64,000 nt of DNA, taken from assembly GCA_034506175.1 (NCBI GenBank), contig JAPDQB010000019.1:1-64000 (forward strand), given 5' to 3'. The first letter of the stretch is position 1. Each line of letters begins with the position of its first letter. Below the pieces are notes generated by a model. It was not told the DNA's origin, did no database searches, and was given only the letters and a program-made list of their open reading frames with translations. The DNA is from a candidate division KSB1 bacterium (lineage in GTDB: Bacteria > Zhuqueibacterota > Zhuqueibacteria > Zhuqueibacterales > Zhuqueibacteraceae). Positions 34,888-43,409 of this stretch are shown piece after piece. The position numbers and the translations under genes are program-made.

Positions 34888-35910
34888 ATGAAAACCAATT
34901 TTTTTCGTTTGCTCCTCCCGCTTTTCCTTTTTATATTTTGTTTGAGTTCCCTTGTGCACGCGCAAAGCAAAACCGGCACGACCATTGGCCAGGTTTTGTT
35001 GATCGAGCCGAGTGCGCGCGCCACGGCGATGGGTAACGCCGGCGTCGCCTTGTACGACGACATCGTTTCCGCCTATTATAATCCCGGCGCGTTGGGACAG
35101 CTCAGCGGCTACGGCGTGCATTTCACGCACAGCTTGTGGCTTGCTGATATCACCTACGATTATGCAGCGGCTTTTTTGCAAGCCGGCAGCTTTGGCAATT
35201 TGTTTTTCAGCTTGACGGCATTGAACTCCGGGGAAATCGACGTACGCACCGTTGAACAGCCGCTGGGCACCGGCGAGCGCTACACGGTTTCGAATTTGGC
35301 GCTCGGTCTGGGCTATGGCCGCGCCTTGTCCGACCGTTTCTCCGTCGGCTTGCAGCTTACTTACTTGCAGGAGACCATCTGGCACAGCTCGCTTTCAACT
35401 TTCGCGCTCAACGTCGGAACGATCTATCGTCTTTCAGAAAATGGCTTGCGTCTCGGCGCCAGCATTTCCAACTTCGGCTTGCAGGCGGGCTATTCCGGAC
35501 GCGATCTGCGCATTCAGTACGATCTCGATCCGGACAAATTCGGCGACAACAGCGCGCTGCCGGGTGAAGTTCATACCACCGAGTATTCCCTGCCCGTGCT
35601 CTTTCGCGTTGGCTTGAGCTTGCCGGTTCGATTCAACAGCCGGCATCAGCTTCTGCTCGCTGTGAATGCTTTTCATCCCAACGACAACAACGAGAGCGCC
35701 AGCGTCGGCGCCGAGTGGACGTTCATGAACGCCTTTTCCGTGCGCGGCGGTTATCAGAATCTCTTTCTGAAAGACTCCGAGGTTGGCCTCACTTTCGGCG
35801 CCGGTTTGCATTATGATCTCGACCGCGTCACGCTGCACTTCGATTACGGCTGGGCCGATTATGGCCGGCTGGAAAATGCGCAACGGTTTGGGTTGGAGTT
35901 GACGTTTTAA
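34888..35910 (+). CDS. PorV/PorQ-family outer-membrane protein (T9SS-associated)
   Basis: A 340-residue FadL-like barrel with signal peptide (MKTNFFRLLLPLFLFIFCLSSLVHA). The early motif LLIEPSARATAMGNAGVAL-YDDIVSAYYNPGALGQL is the PorV/PorQ (UPF0164) signature, and the chain ends in LELTF, a barrel end. In Bacteroidota PorV carries T9SS cargo from the translocon to the attachment complex. Here it lies directly behind two T9SS cargo genes and a TonB receptor, so it may be a dedicated shuttle for this locus rather than the housekeeping one. AGAGGAG precedes the ATG by 11 bases. Confidence 0.88.
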   Translation: MKTNFFRLLLPLFLFIFCLSSLVHAQSKTGTTIGQVLLIEPSARATAMGNAGVALYDDIVSAYYNPGALGQLSGYGVHFTHSLWLADITYDYAAAFLQAGSFGNLFFSLTALNSGEIDVRTVEQPLGTGERYTVSNLALGLGYGRALSDRFSVGLQLTYLQETIWHSSLSTFALNVGTIYRLSENGLRLGASISNFGLQAGYSGRDLRIQYDLDPDKFGDNSALPGEVHTTEYSLPVLFRVGLSLPVRFNSRHQLLLAVNAFHPNDNNESASVGAEWTFMNAFSVRGGYQNLFLKDSEVGLTFGAGLHYDLDRVTLHFDYGWADYGRLENAQRFGLELTF

Positions 35911-36108
35911 TACTACGGCTTTCGCGACGGCTTCAATCTCACCGAAAATTGGTTTGAAGATGTGAACATGGCGCTGAATCAAGCGCCCATCGTCGTGATG
36001 ATCGAAAATTATCGCAGCGGCTTGATTTGGAAAATGCTCGTGTCGAATCCGGAGATCAAGCCGATGCTGGAGAAGGTGGGGTTTGTGGGAGATAATGATT
36101 CGGAATGA
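35911..36108 (+). pseudogene. 3' remnant of a GH144-like (glucoamylase-family) gene
   Basis: Immediately after the PorV stop codon, 65 codons read YYGFRDGFNLTENWFEDVNM, ALNQAPIVVMIENYRSGLIW and PEIKPMLEKVGFVG, then TGA. This matches the end of the glycosidase domains at 41210-43408 and 43410-44837 (KYGFRDAFNLTLNWWG, GPIVLMIENYRTQSIWKRFM). There is no start codon or catalytic part. It therefore appears to be the tail of a third copy, lost by deletion that joined it to porV. The rest of 36109-36240 shows no gene. Confidence 0.8.
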
Positions 36109-36240
36109 AAAAATTAGTCGGGCTGTATTTTCCGGCCCATCATGCAACCGCGAACCCTCCGGTAATAGGAGGCGCTGGCTGGAGGGAAAGCCGCAGTGCG
36201 TAAGTCCTGCACGGCGGATCAGAGAAGATGGACAAACTGT

Positions 36241-36651
36241 TCACAGTGCGGGCCAGTTGAGCGTGAAGATTTGCTTCGAACCGACTGCATAATAGTCGAT
36301 GTGATTATGCCTGATCTGAATAATCTTTCCCATGCGCGCAGCTTTCGTTTTAAACTCCGGGAATCGCAGCATACCGCGCAACAGACGCGGGATTTCGGCG
36401 ATTCGTTCGTTCTGCAGATCAATGCAAATAATACAGTAGGCTGAATGCGCGGGCATCTTTCGCCAAAAGTCGGAAATGTTTGTGGTGAGAAAGGTGGGTT
36501 GCTTAACGGTTCTTAGAAGCGTCGGAATGGAATCGTCCTTGACAAGTGTTCTGAGCCACAGACGCTTGATGGAGATAACTTTGCCTTTGTACCAGCGATT
36601 CAGATCATCAATGACATCATAATCAAAGATGTTTTCATCGAAAACGATCAT
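36241..36651 (-). CDS. PIN-like toxin (DUF5615-like)
   Basis: A 136-residue protein. It begins MIVFDENIF, the aspartate-bearing first strand of PIN-like nucleases, and has a TTNISDFW segment with another conserved aspartate. Its start overlaps the stop of the DUF433 gene by four bases (ATGA). DUF433 plus PIN-like (DUF5615/Mut7-C type) pairs are a known VapBC-like toxin-antitoxin class. It would be an RNase toxin in the cytoplasm. Divergence in the middle makes the exact family uncertain. Confidence 0.7.
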   Translation of the reverse strand: MIVFDENIFDYDVIDDLNRWYKGKVISIKRLWLRTLVKDDSIPTLLRTVKQPTFLTTNISDFWRKMPAHSAYCIICIDLQNERIAEIPRLLRGMLRFPEFKTKAARMGKIIQIRHNHIDYYAVGSKQIFTLNWPAL

Positions 36652-36929
36652 GCGGCTGAACGTAGAAAAGCGTTCTTGGCAAGTTGGACTGCTTCTTTAA
36701 TTGATTCGGCAGAAATGTCGCTATCAGCATATTTTCGCAAAACATCTTTAATGCTATACCCGGCGGCCAATAAATCCAAAATCACACTCACTTCCAAGCG
36801 AGTGTACTTGAAAGTCGGCCTGCCGCCGCAAATCTCCGGACAGGCAACAACGTATTTGCCCAACGGCACATATTCGTAAGATTCGCCGTCGACCAACTCA
36901 CGGGTAAATTCTTTTGTTGTTTTTTTCAT
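36648..36929 (-). CDS. DUF433-family antitoxin
   Basis: A 93-residue protein. The core VVACPEICGGRPTFKYTRLEVSVILDLLAAGYSIKDVLRKYADSDISAESIKEAVQLA is a canonical DUF433 helix-turn-helix domain (CGGRPxxxxTRxxV... LAxGxSxxxxxxxYP). It lies upstream of and overlaps the PIN-like gene, as expected for an antitoxin and autorepressor. Confidence 0.88.
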   Translation of the reverse strand: MKKTTKEFTRELVDGESYEYVPLGKYVVACPEICGGRPTFKYTRLEVSVILDLLAAGYSIKDVLRKYADSDISAESIKEAVQLAKNAFLRSAA

Positions 36930-37034
36930 TTGATAAACCCAAATTTGCGAGAAAAGACCGTTTAAGATTAACCTATAAAAATGTAGCGCCCAAACGGATA
37001 TTTTGCAAGTTTTATATCATGGCAATTTTGCTCA

Positions 37035-37065
37035 ATTGACCGGTCACTTGCAGTGACCGGCCAAT
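37035..37065. repeat. Dispersed 14-bp-arm palindrome, copy 1
   Basis: ATTGACCGGTCACT (37035-37048) and AGTGACCGGCCAAT (37052-37065) pair with one mismatch around a 3-base loop, just before the ribosome-binding site of the GH94 gene. The identical left arm recurs at 60487-60500. In mRNA it would form a stable hairpin in the 5' leader. Confidence 0.8.
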
Positions 37066-37090
37066 AGCGACGGAATGAGGAAGGACAACC

Positions 37091-39469
37091 TTGAAACGCT
37101 TCAAAACCCAATACGGCTTCTTCGCGGAAAATGGAAAAGAATACGTTATTACCACGCCGGCCACGCCTCGGCCGTGGATCAACGTCATCAGCAACGGCGA
37201 TTACGGCCTCACCGTCTCGCAAACCGGCAGCGGCTACAGTTGGCGCACCCATGCGCAGCTCAATCGTCTCACCCGCTGGGAACAGGATCTCATCAAGGAT
37301 GAATGGGGCAAGTACATTTATCTGCGCGATGAGAAGGGCAACGTTTGGTCCGCCGGGTGGAAACCGGTTTGCCACCAGCCGGATCGTTACGTTTGCCGTC
37401 ACGGCATTGGCTACAGCGTGATCGAGTCTTCAAATTTTGGTATAGATTCAGAGTTGCTGCAGTTTGTCCCCAACGATGAGCCGTTGGAAATTTGGCAGCT
37501 CACGTTGCGAAACGACACGAACAAGTCGAAGCCGTTGAGCCTGTTTTCTTTCTTTGAATGGTGTCTCGGCCAGGCCCCGGACTGGCATCGCGAGTTTCAC
37601 AAATCGTTCATCGAAACCAGTTACGAGCCTGATCTGCATGCGCTGCTCGCCACCAAACGCCTGTGGGAAATTCCCACCGGCCGCGGCCATTGGAATGCCG
37701 AATGGGGCTACGTCGCGTTTCATTCGTGCAATGTGAAACCGGCTTCTTTCGACAGTGACAAGGAAACGTTTCTCGGCATGTACGGGAATCAACGCGCGCC
37801 GCAAGCCGTGCATGAGGGCAGGCTCAAAAAACGCGCCGGCAATTGGCTCGATCCCATCGCCAGCTTGCAGATCAACTTCACGCTCAAAGCCGGCGAGGAG
37901 AAAACGTTCATCTTCACGCTCGGCGCGGCGGAATCCCGAGATGAAGCGGCGCAACTCATTACCAAGTATCGAACGCCGGCCGCAGTTGATGCCGCCTTGG
38001 AAAATGTGCACCGGCGCTGGGATAGTTTGCTGGGCACCGTTGCCATCGATACGCCCGACGGCGCCATGAATCTCATGCTCAACATCTGGCTGAAATATCA
38101 AGCCATCTCCGGCCGCTTGTGGGGGCGCACAGCGTATTATCAAACCGGCGGCGCCTTCGGCTTCCGTGACCAATTGCAGGACAGCCAGATTTTTTTGCCG
38201 ATTGACCCTGAGCAAGCGAAGAAACAAATTCTCCTGCACGCGCGCCATCAGTTCAAAGACGGCACGGTGTATCATTGGTGGCATCCCATCTCGGAAATTG
38301 GGCTGCACAACAAGATCAGCGACAACCTGCTGTGGCTGCCGTTCGTCGTCAATAATTATTTGCAGGAAACCAACGATTTCGGCATTCTGGAATGCCACGA
38401 GCCATTCGTCGATGACGCCGCAACGGCATCGCTCTATGATCACTGCCTGCGCGCCATCAACAAAGCGCTTGAACGATTCAGTTCACGTGGACTGCCGCTC
38501 ATCGGCGCGGGTGACTGGAACGACGGTTTGAGCGCGGTCGGCCTCGACATGCAAGGCGAATCGGTTTGGCTCGCTCATTTCATTCACCATATTTTGAATG
38601 ACTTCGCCGCGATGGCGGAGAAATACGGCGCGGCCACCCAGGCGCAAACCTATCGCAGCCGCGCGCAACATCTCAAGGAAAAGATCAATTCGCTCGCCTG
38701 GGATGGCGAATGGTATTTTCGCGCCACCAAGGACAACGGCGAAAAGATCGGCAGCAAGGAAAATGTCGAGGGCCAAATTTATCTCAATGCACAAACCTGG
38801 GCGGTCATCGCTGGCGTCGCCAATCGCGAGCGCGCCGAGCAAGTGATGAACATGGTGGAGCAGAAGCTCGAATACAAGGCCGGCCCCCTTCTCCTTTATC
38901 CCGGCTACAAAACGCCGGACCAATACATTGGCTATCTTTCGCGCTATGCCGCCGGCATGCGTGAAAATGGCGGTGTTTACACGCATGCCGCCACGTGGGC
39001 GGTCATTGCCGAAGCCATGTTGGGCCGCGGCGAAGCCGCGTACCGAATGTTTTCCAAAATCAACCCCATCAATCGCGGCCAAAAGCCGGACGAATATTTT
39101 GCCGAGCCGTATGTCACACCCGGCAACATCGAAGGCCCGGACTCGAAATTCTATGGCCGTGGCGGCTGGACGTGGTACACCGGCTCCGCCGCATGGCTGT
39201 TCAAAGCGGGACTCGAATGGATTCTCGGCATTCGCCCGACGTTTGAGGGGTTGGTGATTGATCCGTGCATTCCCTCGGCGTGGGAGGGCTTCAAAGTCCG
39301 CCGCCTGTTTCGCGGCGCGGTTTATGAAATTGAAGTGAAGAATCCCGAGCACGTCAACGGCGGCGTGAAAGAGATTTTGATTGACGGCGAGAAACACGCT
39401 TGCAAAACTTTGCCGGCTTTTCCCGCCGGAACAACACATCACCTCGTGGTGACTTTGGGCCGGCCTTAA
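37091..39469 (+). CDS. GH94-family glycoside phosphorylase (cellobiose phosphorylase-like)
   Basis: A 792-residue cytoplasmic enzyme starting at TTG after GAGGAAGG. The N-terminal beta-sandwich holds the GH94 opening (ETPATPRPW-like, NGDYGLTVSQTGSGYSW). The (alpha/alpha)6 barrel has GAFGFRDQLQD near 354-364, HWWHP near 395-399 and GAGDWNDGLS at 472-481, which contains the catalytic acid aspartate of the family. The C-terminus carries the GRGGWTWYTGSAAW motif. The length fits cellobiose-type enzymes rather than the longer beta-1,2-oligoglucan or cyclic-glucan synthase types. It splits beta-linked disaccharides or oligosaccharides with phosphate, giving glucose-1-phosphate; linkage specificity is not readable. 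It sits between the PorV gene and the beta-glucanase operon. Confidence 0.88.
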   Translation: MKRFKTQYGFFAENGKEYVITTPATPRPWINVISNGDYGLTVSQTGSGYSWRTHAQLNRLTRWEQDLIKDEWGKYIYLRDEKGNVWSAGWKPVCHQPDRYVCRHGIGYSVIESSNFGIDSELLQFVPNDEPLEIWQLTLRNDTNKSKPLSLFSFFEWCLGQAPDWHREFHKSFIETSYEPDLHALLATKRLWEIPTGRGHWNAEWGYVAFHSCNVKPASFDSDKETFLGMYGNQRAPQAVHEGRLKKRAGNWLDPIASLQINFTLKAGEEKTFIFTLGAAESRDEAAQLITKYRTPAAVDAALENVHRRWDSLLGTVAIDTPDGAMNLMLNIWLKYQAISGRLWGRTAYYQTGGAFGFRDQLQDSQIFLPIDPEQAKKQILLHARHQFKDGTVYHWWHPISEIGLHNKISDNLLWLPFVVNNYLQETNDFGILECHEPFVDDAATASLYDHCLRAINKALERFSSRGLPLIGAGDWNDGLSAVGLDMQGESVWLAHFIHHILNDFAAMAEKYGAATQAQTYRSRAQHLKEKINSLAWDGEWYFRATKDNGEKIGSKENVEGQIYLNAQTWAVIAGVANRERAEQVMNMVEQKLEYKAGPLLLYPGYKTPDQYIGYLSRYAAGMRENGGVYTHAATWAVIAEAMLGRGEAAYRMFSKINPINRGQKPDEYFAEPYVTPGNIEGPDSKFYGRGGWTWYTGSAAWLFKAGLEWILGIRPTFEGLVIDPCIPSAWEGFKVRRLFRGAVYEIEVKNPEHVNGGVKEILIDGEKHACKTLPAFPAGTTHHLVVTLGRP

Positions 39470-39476
39470 AAATTTC

Positions 39477-39539
39477 TTGATTTGCAGGATTGAAAAGAGT
39501 ATTTTGCTTACAGATCTGTAAGCTTACAAGTCTGTAAGC
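39477..39539 (+). promoter_or_regulatory. Promoter with two overlapping palindromic operator sites
   Basis: TTGATT (39477-39482), 17 bases, TATTTT (39500-39505) forms a plausible promoter. Directly after it, GCTTACAGATCTGTAAGC (39506-39523) is a perfect 18-bp palindrome, and GCTTACAAGTCTGTAAGC (39522-39539) is a near-identical second site sharing two bases. The block spans the expected transcription start, which strongly suggests a repressor site. It is unlike the LacI operators at 23696 and 23748, so another regulator is probable. Confidence 0.7.
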
Positions 39540-39581
39540 AAATTGTCTCCAATCTCATTTCACCCTGCTGAGGGCGGCGTT

Positions 39582-41213
39582 ATGTATTTTGTAACTTCCG
39601 AGCCGGTTTCCGGCGAATCATTTTATGACCGCAAGGCAGAGCTTCGCCTTCTCGAAGAAGCGCTTCGCGACATCAAAAAAGGCATTCGCCGTTTTTATGC
39701 GATTTACGGATTGCGCAAGGTCGGAAAAACCAGCTTATTGCTGGAGCTGACCCGGCGCGTGGAAAATGATCGCCAGCTCATAACCGCCGTTTTCGACTGT
39801 TCCAGCAACGTGGCCGGCGCCAATATTTTCTTTGAAGAACTGGCCATTCACCTCATCGACCGTTTTCTGATCAGCGGCGGTTATTCCGGCGAAACCGGCG
39901 TTTTGGCGGCAGCCAAGCTGGAAGAAGGCGAGTGGCTGGCGACACTCGGCAAAGTGCAAAATCTCGGCATTCGCGCTTTGGCGGAGGGCATGAAAGCGTT
40001 GCTGCGCATTCGCGGCAAAAGCGCCGGCGATCGCGACGCCTATAAAACCATCATTGATTTGCCGCACCAACTGCATCAGGAAACCGGAAAGTTTTTTCTC
40101 GTCGTCATGGACGAATTTCAAGCCTGTGCGCAATTGAACGGCTTCGCCGGCGTCAAAAATTCCATCGGCGAAATCTTCGCTTTTTTTCGCTCGCATTGGC
40201 AGAAGCACAAAGGCGTGAATTATTTTGTCTCCGGCTCGCAAATTTCCATGCTGGAAAAAATAATTTTTGCGGAGGAGTCGCCGTTTTTTCAGCACTTCAA
40301 CCACATGACCTTGCGCGAATTTCCGGCAGCAGACGCTCGCCAAATGCTCGAGGCGCTTTTTCAGAACTCCGGTTATGCGTTGCAGCAACGCCAGAAAGAT
40401 TTGCTCATCCAGCTCACGAACGGCCATCCTTTTTATCTGCAGATTTTGGGCGAGGAAATCTGCAAAAACTCTTCGCGCAAAAAAGTGCCAGACGCTGCCT
40501 TCAAAGAGTCCATTCAAGACACGCTTTTCAATTCGACCGGCAGGTTGTTTTTGTATTTTCAAGATCTGTTCGCCAAATGCACGCGCAATTCCACGAGCGC
40601 CGAACGGGTTTTAGTCGCGATCGCCAACGGCAATCAGAGCAGTGCAGAGATCGCCGGGGCGTTGCATCAGTCCACCGGTGAAGTCGGCAGCCTGATTTCG
40701 CGGCTTTTGTATCTGGATGTTATTGTCAAAGAGAACAAGCGCTACTTTTTTCGCGATCCGGTTTTTGCGCGCTGGGTGCAAGGCGCGCGCTCGTTCTGGA
40801 AAACCAAAATGACACCGATGCTGGTGGGAACGGCAGCGGAAAAGGCCGTCGCCGAAAGATTGAGCGCGGAAGGGTTCAGCACAATTTATCAATCCAAAGC
40901 CAGCCGTGGCGCGTTTGATCTTTTGGCGATTTTTAATTCATATAAAGTCGGCCTGCAGATCAAAACCGTTGGTTCGTTCCCATTTTACGTTCGCGCGGAG
41001 GAAATTGCCAAAATGGATTTTTGGGGGCAAAAGTTGAGATGGACGCCGATGCTTTGTCTGTATCAAAAAACGACGGAGCAAGTACGCTATTATCGTCTGA
41101 ATGATTTGAGGAGGACCGGCAAGTCGTATCGCGTGGACGGCATGAGCGGAGGAAGCGATCAACTGCTGCCCATTTTTTTTGCCTCTAAAAGCAGGAAACG
41201 CACACGAAAATGA
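39582..41213 (+). CDS. P-loop ATPase with C-terminal PDDEXK-like domain (archaeal-ATPase/DUF234 type)
   Basis: About 543 residues from the ATG at 39582 (an earlier in-frame start at 39543 would lie just beyond the palindromes). Walker A is GLRKVGKTS (43-51) and Walker B is FFLVVMDEFQA (about 174-184). A winged-helix stretch (about 340-390) follows. The last 120 residues (AEKAVAERLSAEGF, RGAFDLLAIF, GLQIKTV) show an E-D-QxK pattern of a PDDEXK nuclease-like fold. This matches the ATPase_2/DUF234 family, whose role is poorly known. It overlaps the SGNH-GH144 gene by four bases, so it heads the glucan operon; why is unclear. Confidence 0.82.
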   Translation: MYFVTSEPVSGESFYDRKAELRLLEEALRDIKKGIRRFYAIYGLRKVGKTSLLLELTRRVENDRQLITAVFDCSSNVAGANIFFEELAIHLIDRFLISGGYSGETGVLAAAKLEEGEWLATLGKVQNLGIRALAEGMKALLRIRGKSAGDRDAYKTIIDLPHQLHQETGKFFLVVMDEFQACAQLNGFAGVKNSIGEIFAFFRSHWQKHKGVNYFVSGSQISMLEKIIFAEESPFFQHFNHMTLREFPAADARQMLEALFQNSGYALQQRQKDLLIQLTNGHPFYLQILGEEICKNSSRKKVPDAAFKESIQDTLFNSTGRLFLYFQDLFAKCTRNSTSAERVLVAIANGNQSSAEIAGALHQSTGEVGSLISRLLYLDVIVKENKRYFFRDPVFARWVQGARSFWKTKMTPMLVGTAAEKAVAERLSAEGFSTIYQSKASRGAFDLLAIFNSYKVGLQIKTVGSFPFYVRAEEIAKMDFWGQKLRWTPMLCLYQKTTEQVRYYRLNDLRRTGKSYRVDGMSGGSDQLLPIFFASKSRKRTRK

Positions 41214-43408
41214 AACCACTCAGAAAACTTTTATTCGTGCTCGTTTGGCCCGTGCTCGCTCCGTTTTGGGCGAATGGCCAAACTAATGTCAATCCCTTGC
41301 ATGTCGTCGTGCTGGGCTCTTCCACCGCTGAAGGCACCGGCCCGCGCGATCGCAACAATGCGTGGGTCAATCGCTATCGCGTTTTCTTGCAGAGTCTTGA
41401 TTCGAAACACGTGGTAACGAATTTGGCGCGCGGCGGCTATACGACTTACCACATCATGCCCGATGGATACGTTCCGCCCGCGGGCAGAGCTTTTCCGGAC
41501 CGCGAGCGCAACATCACCAAGGCCTTGTCGCTGAAGCCCACCGCCATCATCATCAACTTGCCGAGCAATGACGCGACCAGCGGCTACGCCGTGCAAGAAC
41601 AATTGGCGAATTATAGCGCCGTCCTCGCCGGTGCGAACGCGCAAAAAGTGCCGGTGTGGATCACCACCACGCAGCCGCGCAACCTTGCGGAGGCGCAACG
41701 ACAAAATCTCATGGCCATGCGCGATTCCACGTTTGCCAGATTTGGCGACAAGGCCATCGATTTTTGGAACGGCATTGCCGACGCCAACGGCCGCATCCTG
41801 CCGCAATACGACAGCGGCGACGGCATTCATTTGAATGACGCGGCGCACGGCATTTTGTTTGATCGCGTCGTCGCGGCCGAAGTGCATCGCTACGCCGCCA
41901 AGCAGGACAGCATTTTTCTCGACCTCTTGCAGCGCACCGCCTTTGATTTCTTCTGGCAAGAAGCTCATCCCAACAACGGCTTGATCAAAGACCGCAGTGC
42001 CAGTGGTGCGCCGTGCAGCATCGCCTCCGTCGGGTTCGGCTTGTCTGCTATCACCGTCGCCATTGATCGCGGCTGGATTACACGCGCCGCGGGCCGCGAT
42101 CGCGTGCTCACCACGTTAAAAACTTTCTGGCAAAAACCGCAAGGCCGTGAGGCGCAGGGCTACATTGGCTACAGAGGCTTTTTCTATCATTTTCTCGACA
42201 TGAACACCGCCACGCGCACATGGAATTCCGAGCTGTCTTCGATTGATACGGCGTTGCTGTTGGCCGGCATTCTGGATGCGAAGCAATATTTCATGAATGC
42301 CGATGCGCCCGAAACGCAAATCCGCGCGCTGGCCGATTCGATCTATTACCGCGTCGAATGGAACTGGATGCGGAATTTTCAGCCCGGCATCGCGATGGAA
42401 TGGACGCCGGAGAGAGGTTTCCAAGGTTGGTGGAGCGGCTACAACGAAGCGATGATCATGAATATTCTCGCGCTCGGCTCGCCGACTCATCCGGCGCCGG
42501 CTTCGATTTGGACGGCCTGGACAAGCGGTTATTCCTGGCAAACGCAATACGGCTATTCCTATGTCATTTTTCCGCCGCTCTTCGGCCATCAATATTCGCA
42601 TTGCTGGATCGACTTTCGCGGCATTCAAGATGCTTACATGCGCAATCGCGGCATCGATTATTTCGAGAACTCACGGCGGGCGACGCTCGCGGCGCGCGCG
42701 TATTGCATCGCAAACCCCAAAGGCTGGAAAGGCTACGGCGAAAACGTGTGGGGCATTACCGCTTGCGATGGGCCGAACGGCTACAGGGCGCGTGGTGCAC
42801 CACCAGCCCAAGATGACGACGGGACGATTGCACCGACGGGGGCCGGCGGTTCCATGCCCTTCACACCGAAAGAGTCACTGGCGGCATTGCGCCACATGTA
42901 CGACACGTACTATCATCAAATCTGGATGAAATATGGCTTTCGCGATGCGTTTAATTTGACCCTCAACTGGTGGGGTCCCGACGTCATCGGCATCGACGAA
43001 GGACCAATCGTTTTGATGATCGAGAACTACCGCACGCAGAGCATTTGGAAACGCTTCATGCAGAATGCCGACGTTCAGCGTGGCTTGCAAAGGGCGGGGT
43101 TCACGCCCGTCACCCGCGTTGAAGAAAAATTCGCCAGCGCGCCAAACACGTTTGCGCTCTTGCAAAATTATCCGAATCCTTTCAACCCTGCCACAACGAT
43201 TCGGTTTTCACTGCCGCGGCGCGAATATGTAACATTGAAGGTGCTTGCCATTTCCGGGGAAGAAGTCGCAACGCTGGTTAATGAAGAATTGGACCGCGGC
43301 GAGCACGCCATCATTTTTGACGGCCAAAAAGTGGCGAGCGGAATTTATTTCTACGTACTCACCGCCGGCAAATTCACCCAAACGCGCAAAGCCATTTTGC
43401 TGAGATAA
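41210..43408 (+). CDS. SGNH hydrolase - GH144-like glycosidase - T9SS sorting domain fusion
   Basis: A 732-residue secreted protein with a signal peptide to about residue 23. Residues 28-222 form an SGNH/GDSL esterase: GSSTAEG (block I serine about 38), GGYTTYH (block II), LPSNDATSG (block III) and DGIHLND (DxxH, block V). Residues about 230-640 are a glucoamylase-like (PF10091) domain related to GH144 endo-beta-1,2-glucanases (GFFYHFLD, ELSSIDTALLLAGIL, PPLFGHQYSHCWIDFRGIQDAYMR, IDEGPIVLMIENYRT). A T9SS type A domain (LLQNYPNPFNPATTIRF) ends it. It probably deacylates and cleaves a substituted beta-glucan at the cell surface. It overlaps the ATPase gene by four bases. Confidence 0.88.
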   Translation: MKPLRKLLFVLVWPVLAPFWANGQTNVNPLHVVVLGSSTAEGTGPRDRNNAWVNRYRVFLQSLDSKHVVTNLARGGYTTYHIMPDGYVPPAGRAFPDRERNITKALSLKPTAIIINLPSNDATSGYAVQEQLANYSAVLAGANAQKVPVWITTTQPRNLAEAQRQNLMAMRDSTFARFGDKAIDFWNGIADANGRILPQYDSGDGIHLNDAAHGILFDRVVAAEVHRYAAKQDSIFLDLLQRTAFDFFWQEAHPNNGLIKDRSASGAPCSIASVGFGLSAITVAIDRGWITRAAGRDRVLTTLKTFWQKPQGREAQGYIGYRGFFYHFLDMNTATRTWNSELSSIDTALLLAGILDAKQYFMNADAPETQIRALADSIYYRVEWNWMRNFQPGIAMEWTPERGFQGWWSGYNEAMIMNILALGSPTHPAPASIWTAWTSGYSWQTQYGYSYVIFPPLFGHQYSHCWIDFRGIQDAYMRNRGIDYFENSRRATLAARAYCIANPKGWKGYGENVWGITACDGPNGYRARGAPPAQDDDGTIAPTGAGGSMPFTPKESLAALRHMYDTYYHQIWMKYGFRDAFNLTLNWWGPDVIGIDEGPIVLMIENYRTQSIWKRFMQNADVQRGLQRAGFTPVTRVEEKFASAPNTFALLQNYPNPFNPATTIRFSLPRREYVTLKVLAISGEEVATLVNEELDRGEHAIIFDGQKVASGIYFYVLTAGKFTQTRKAILLR

Positions 43409-43409
43409 A

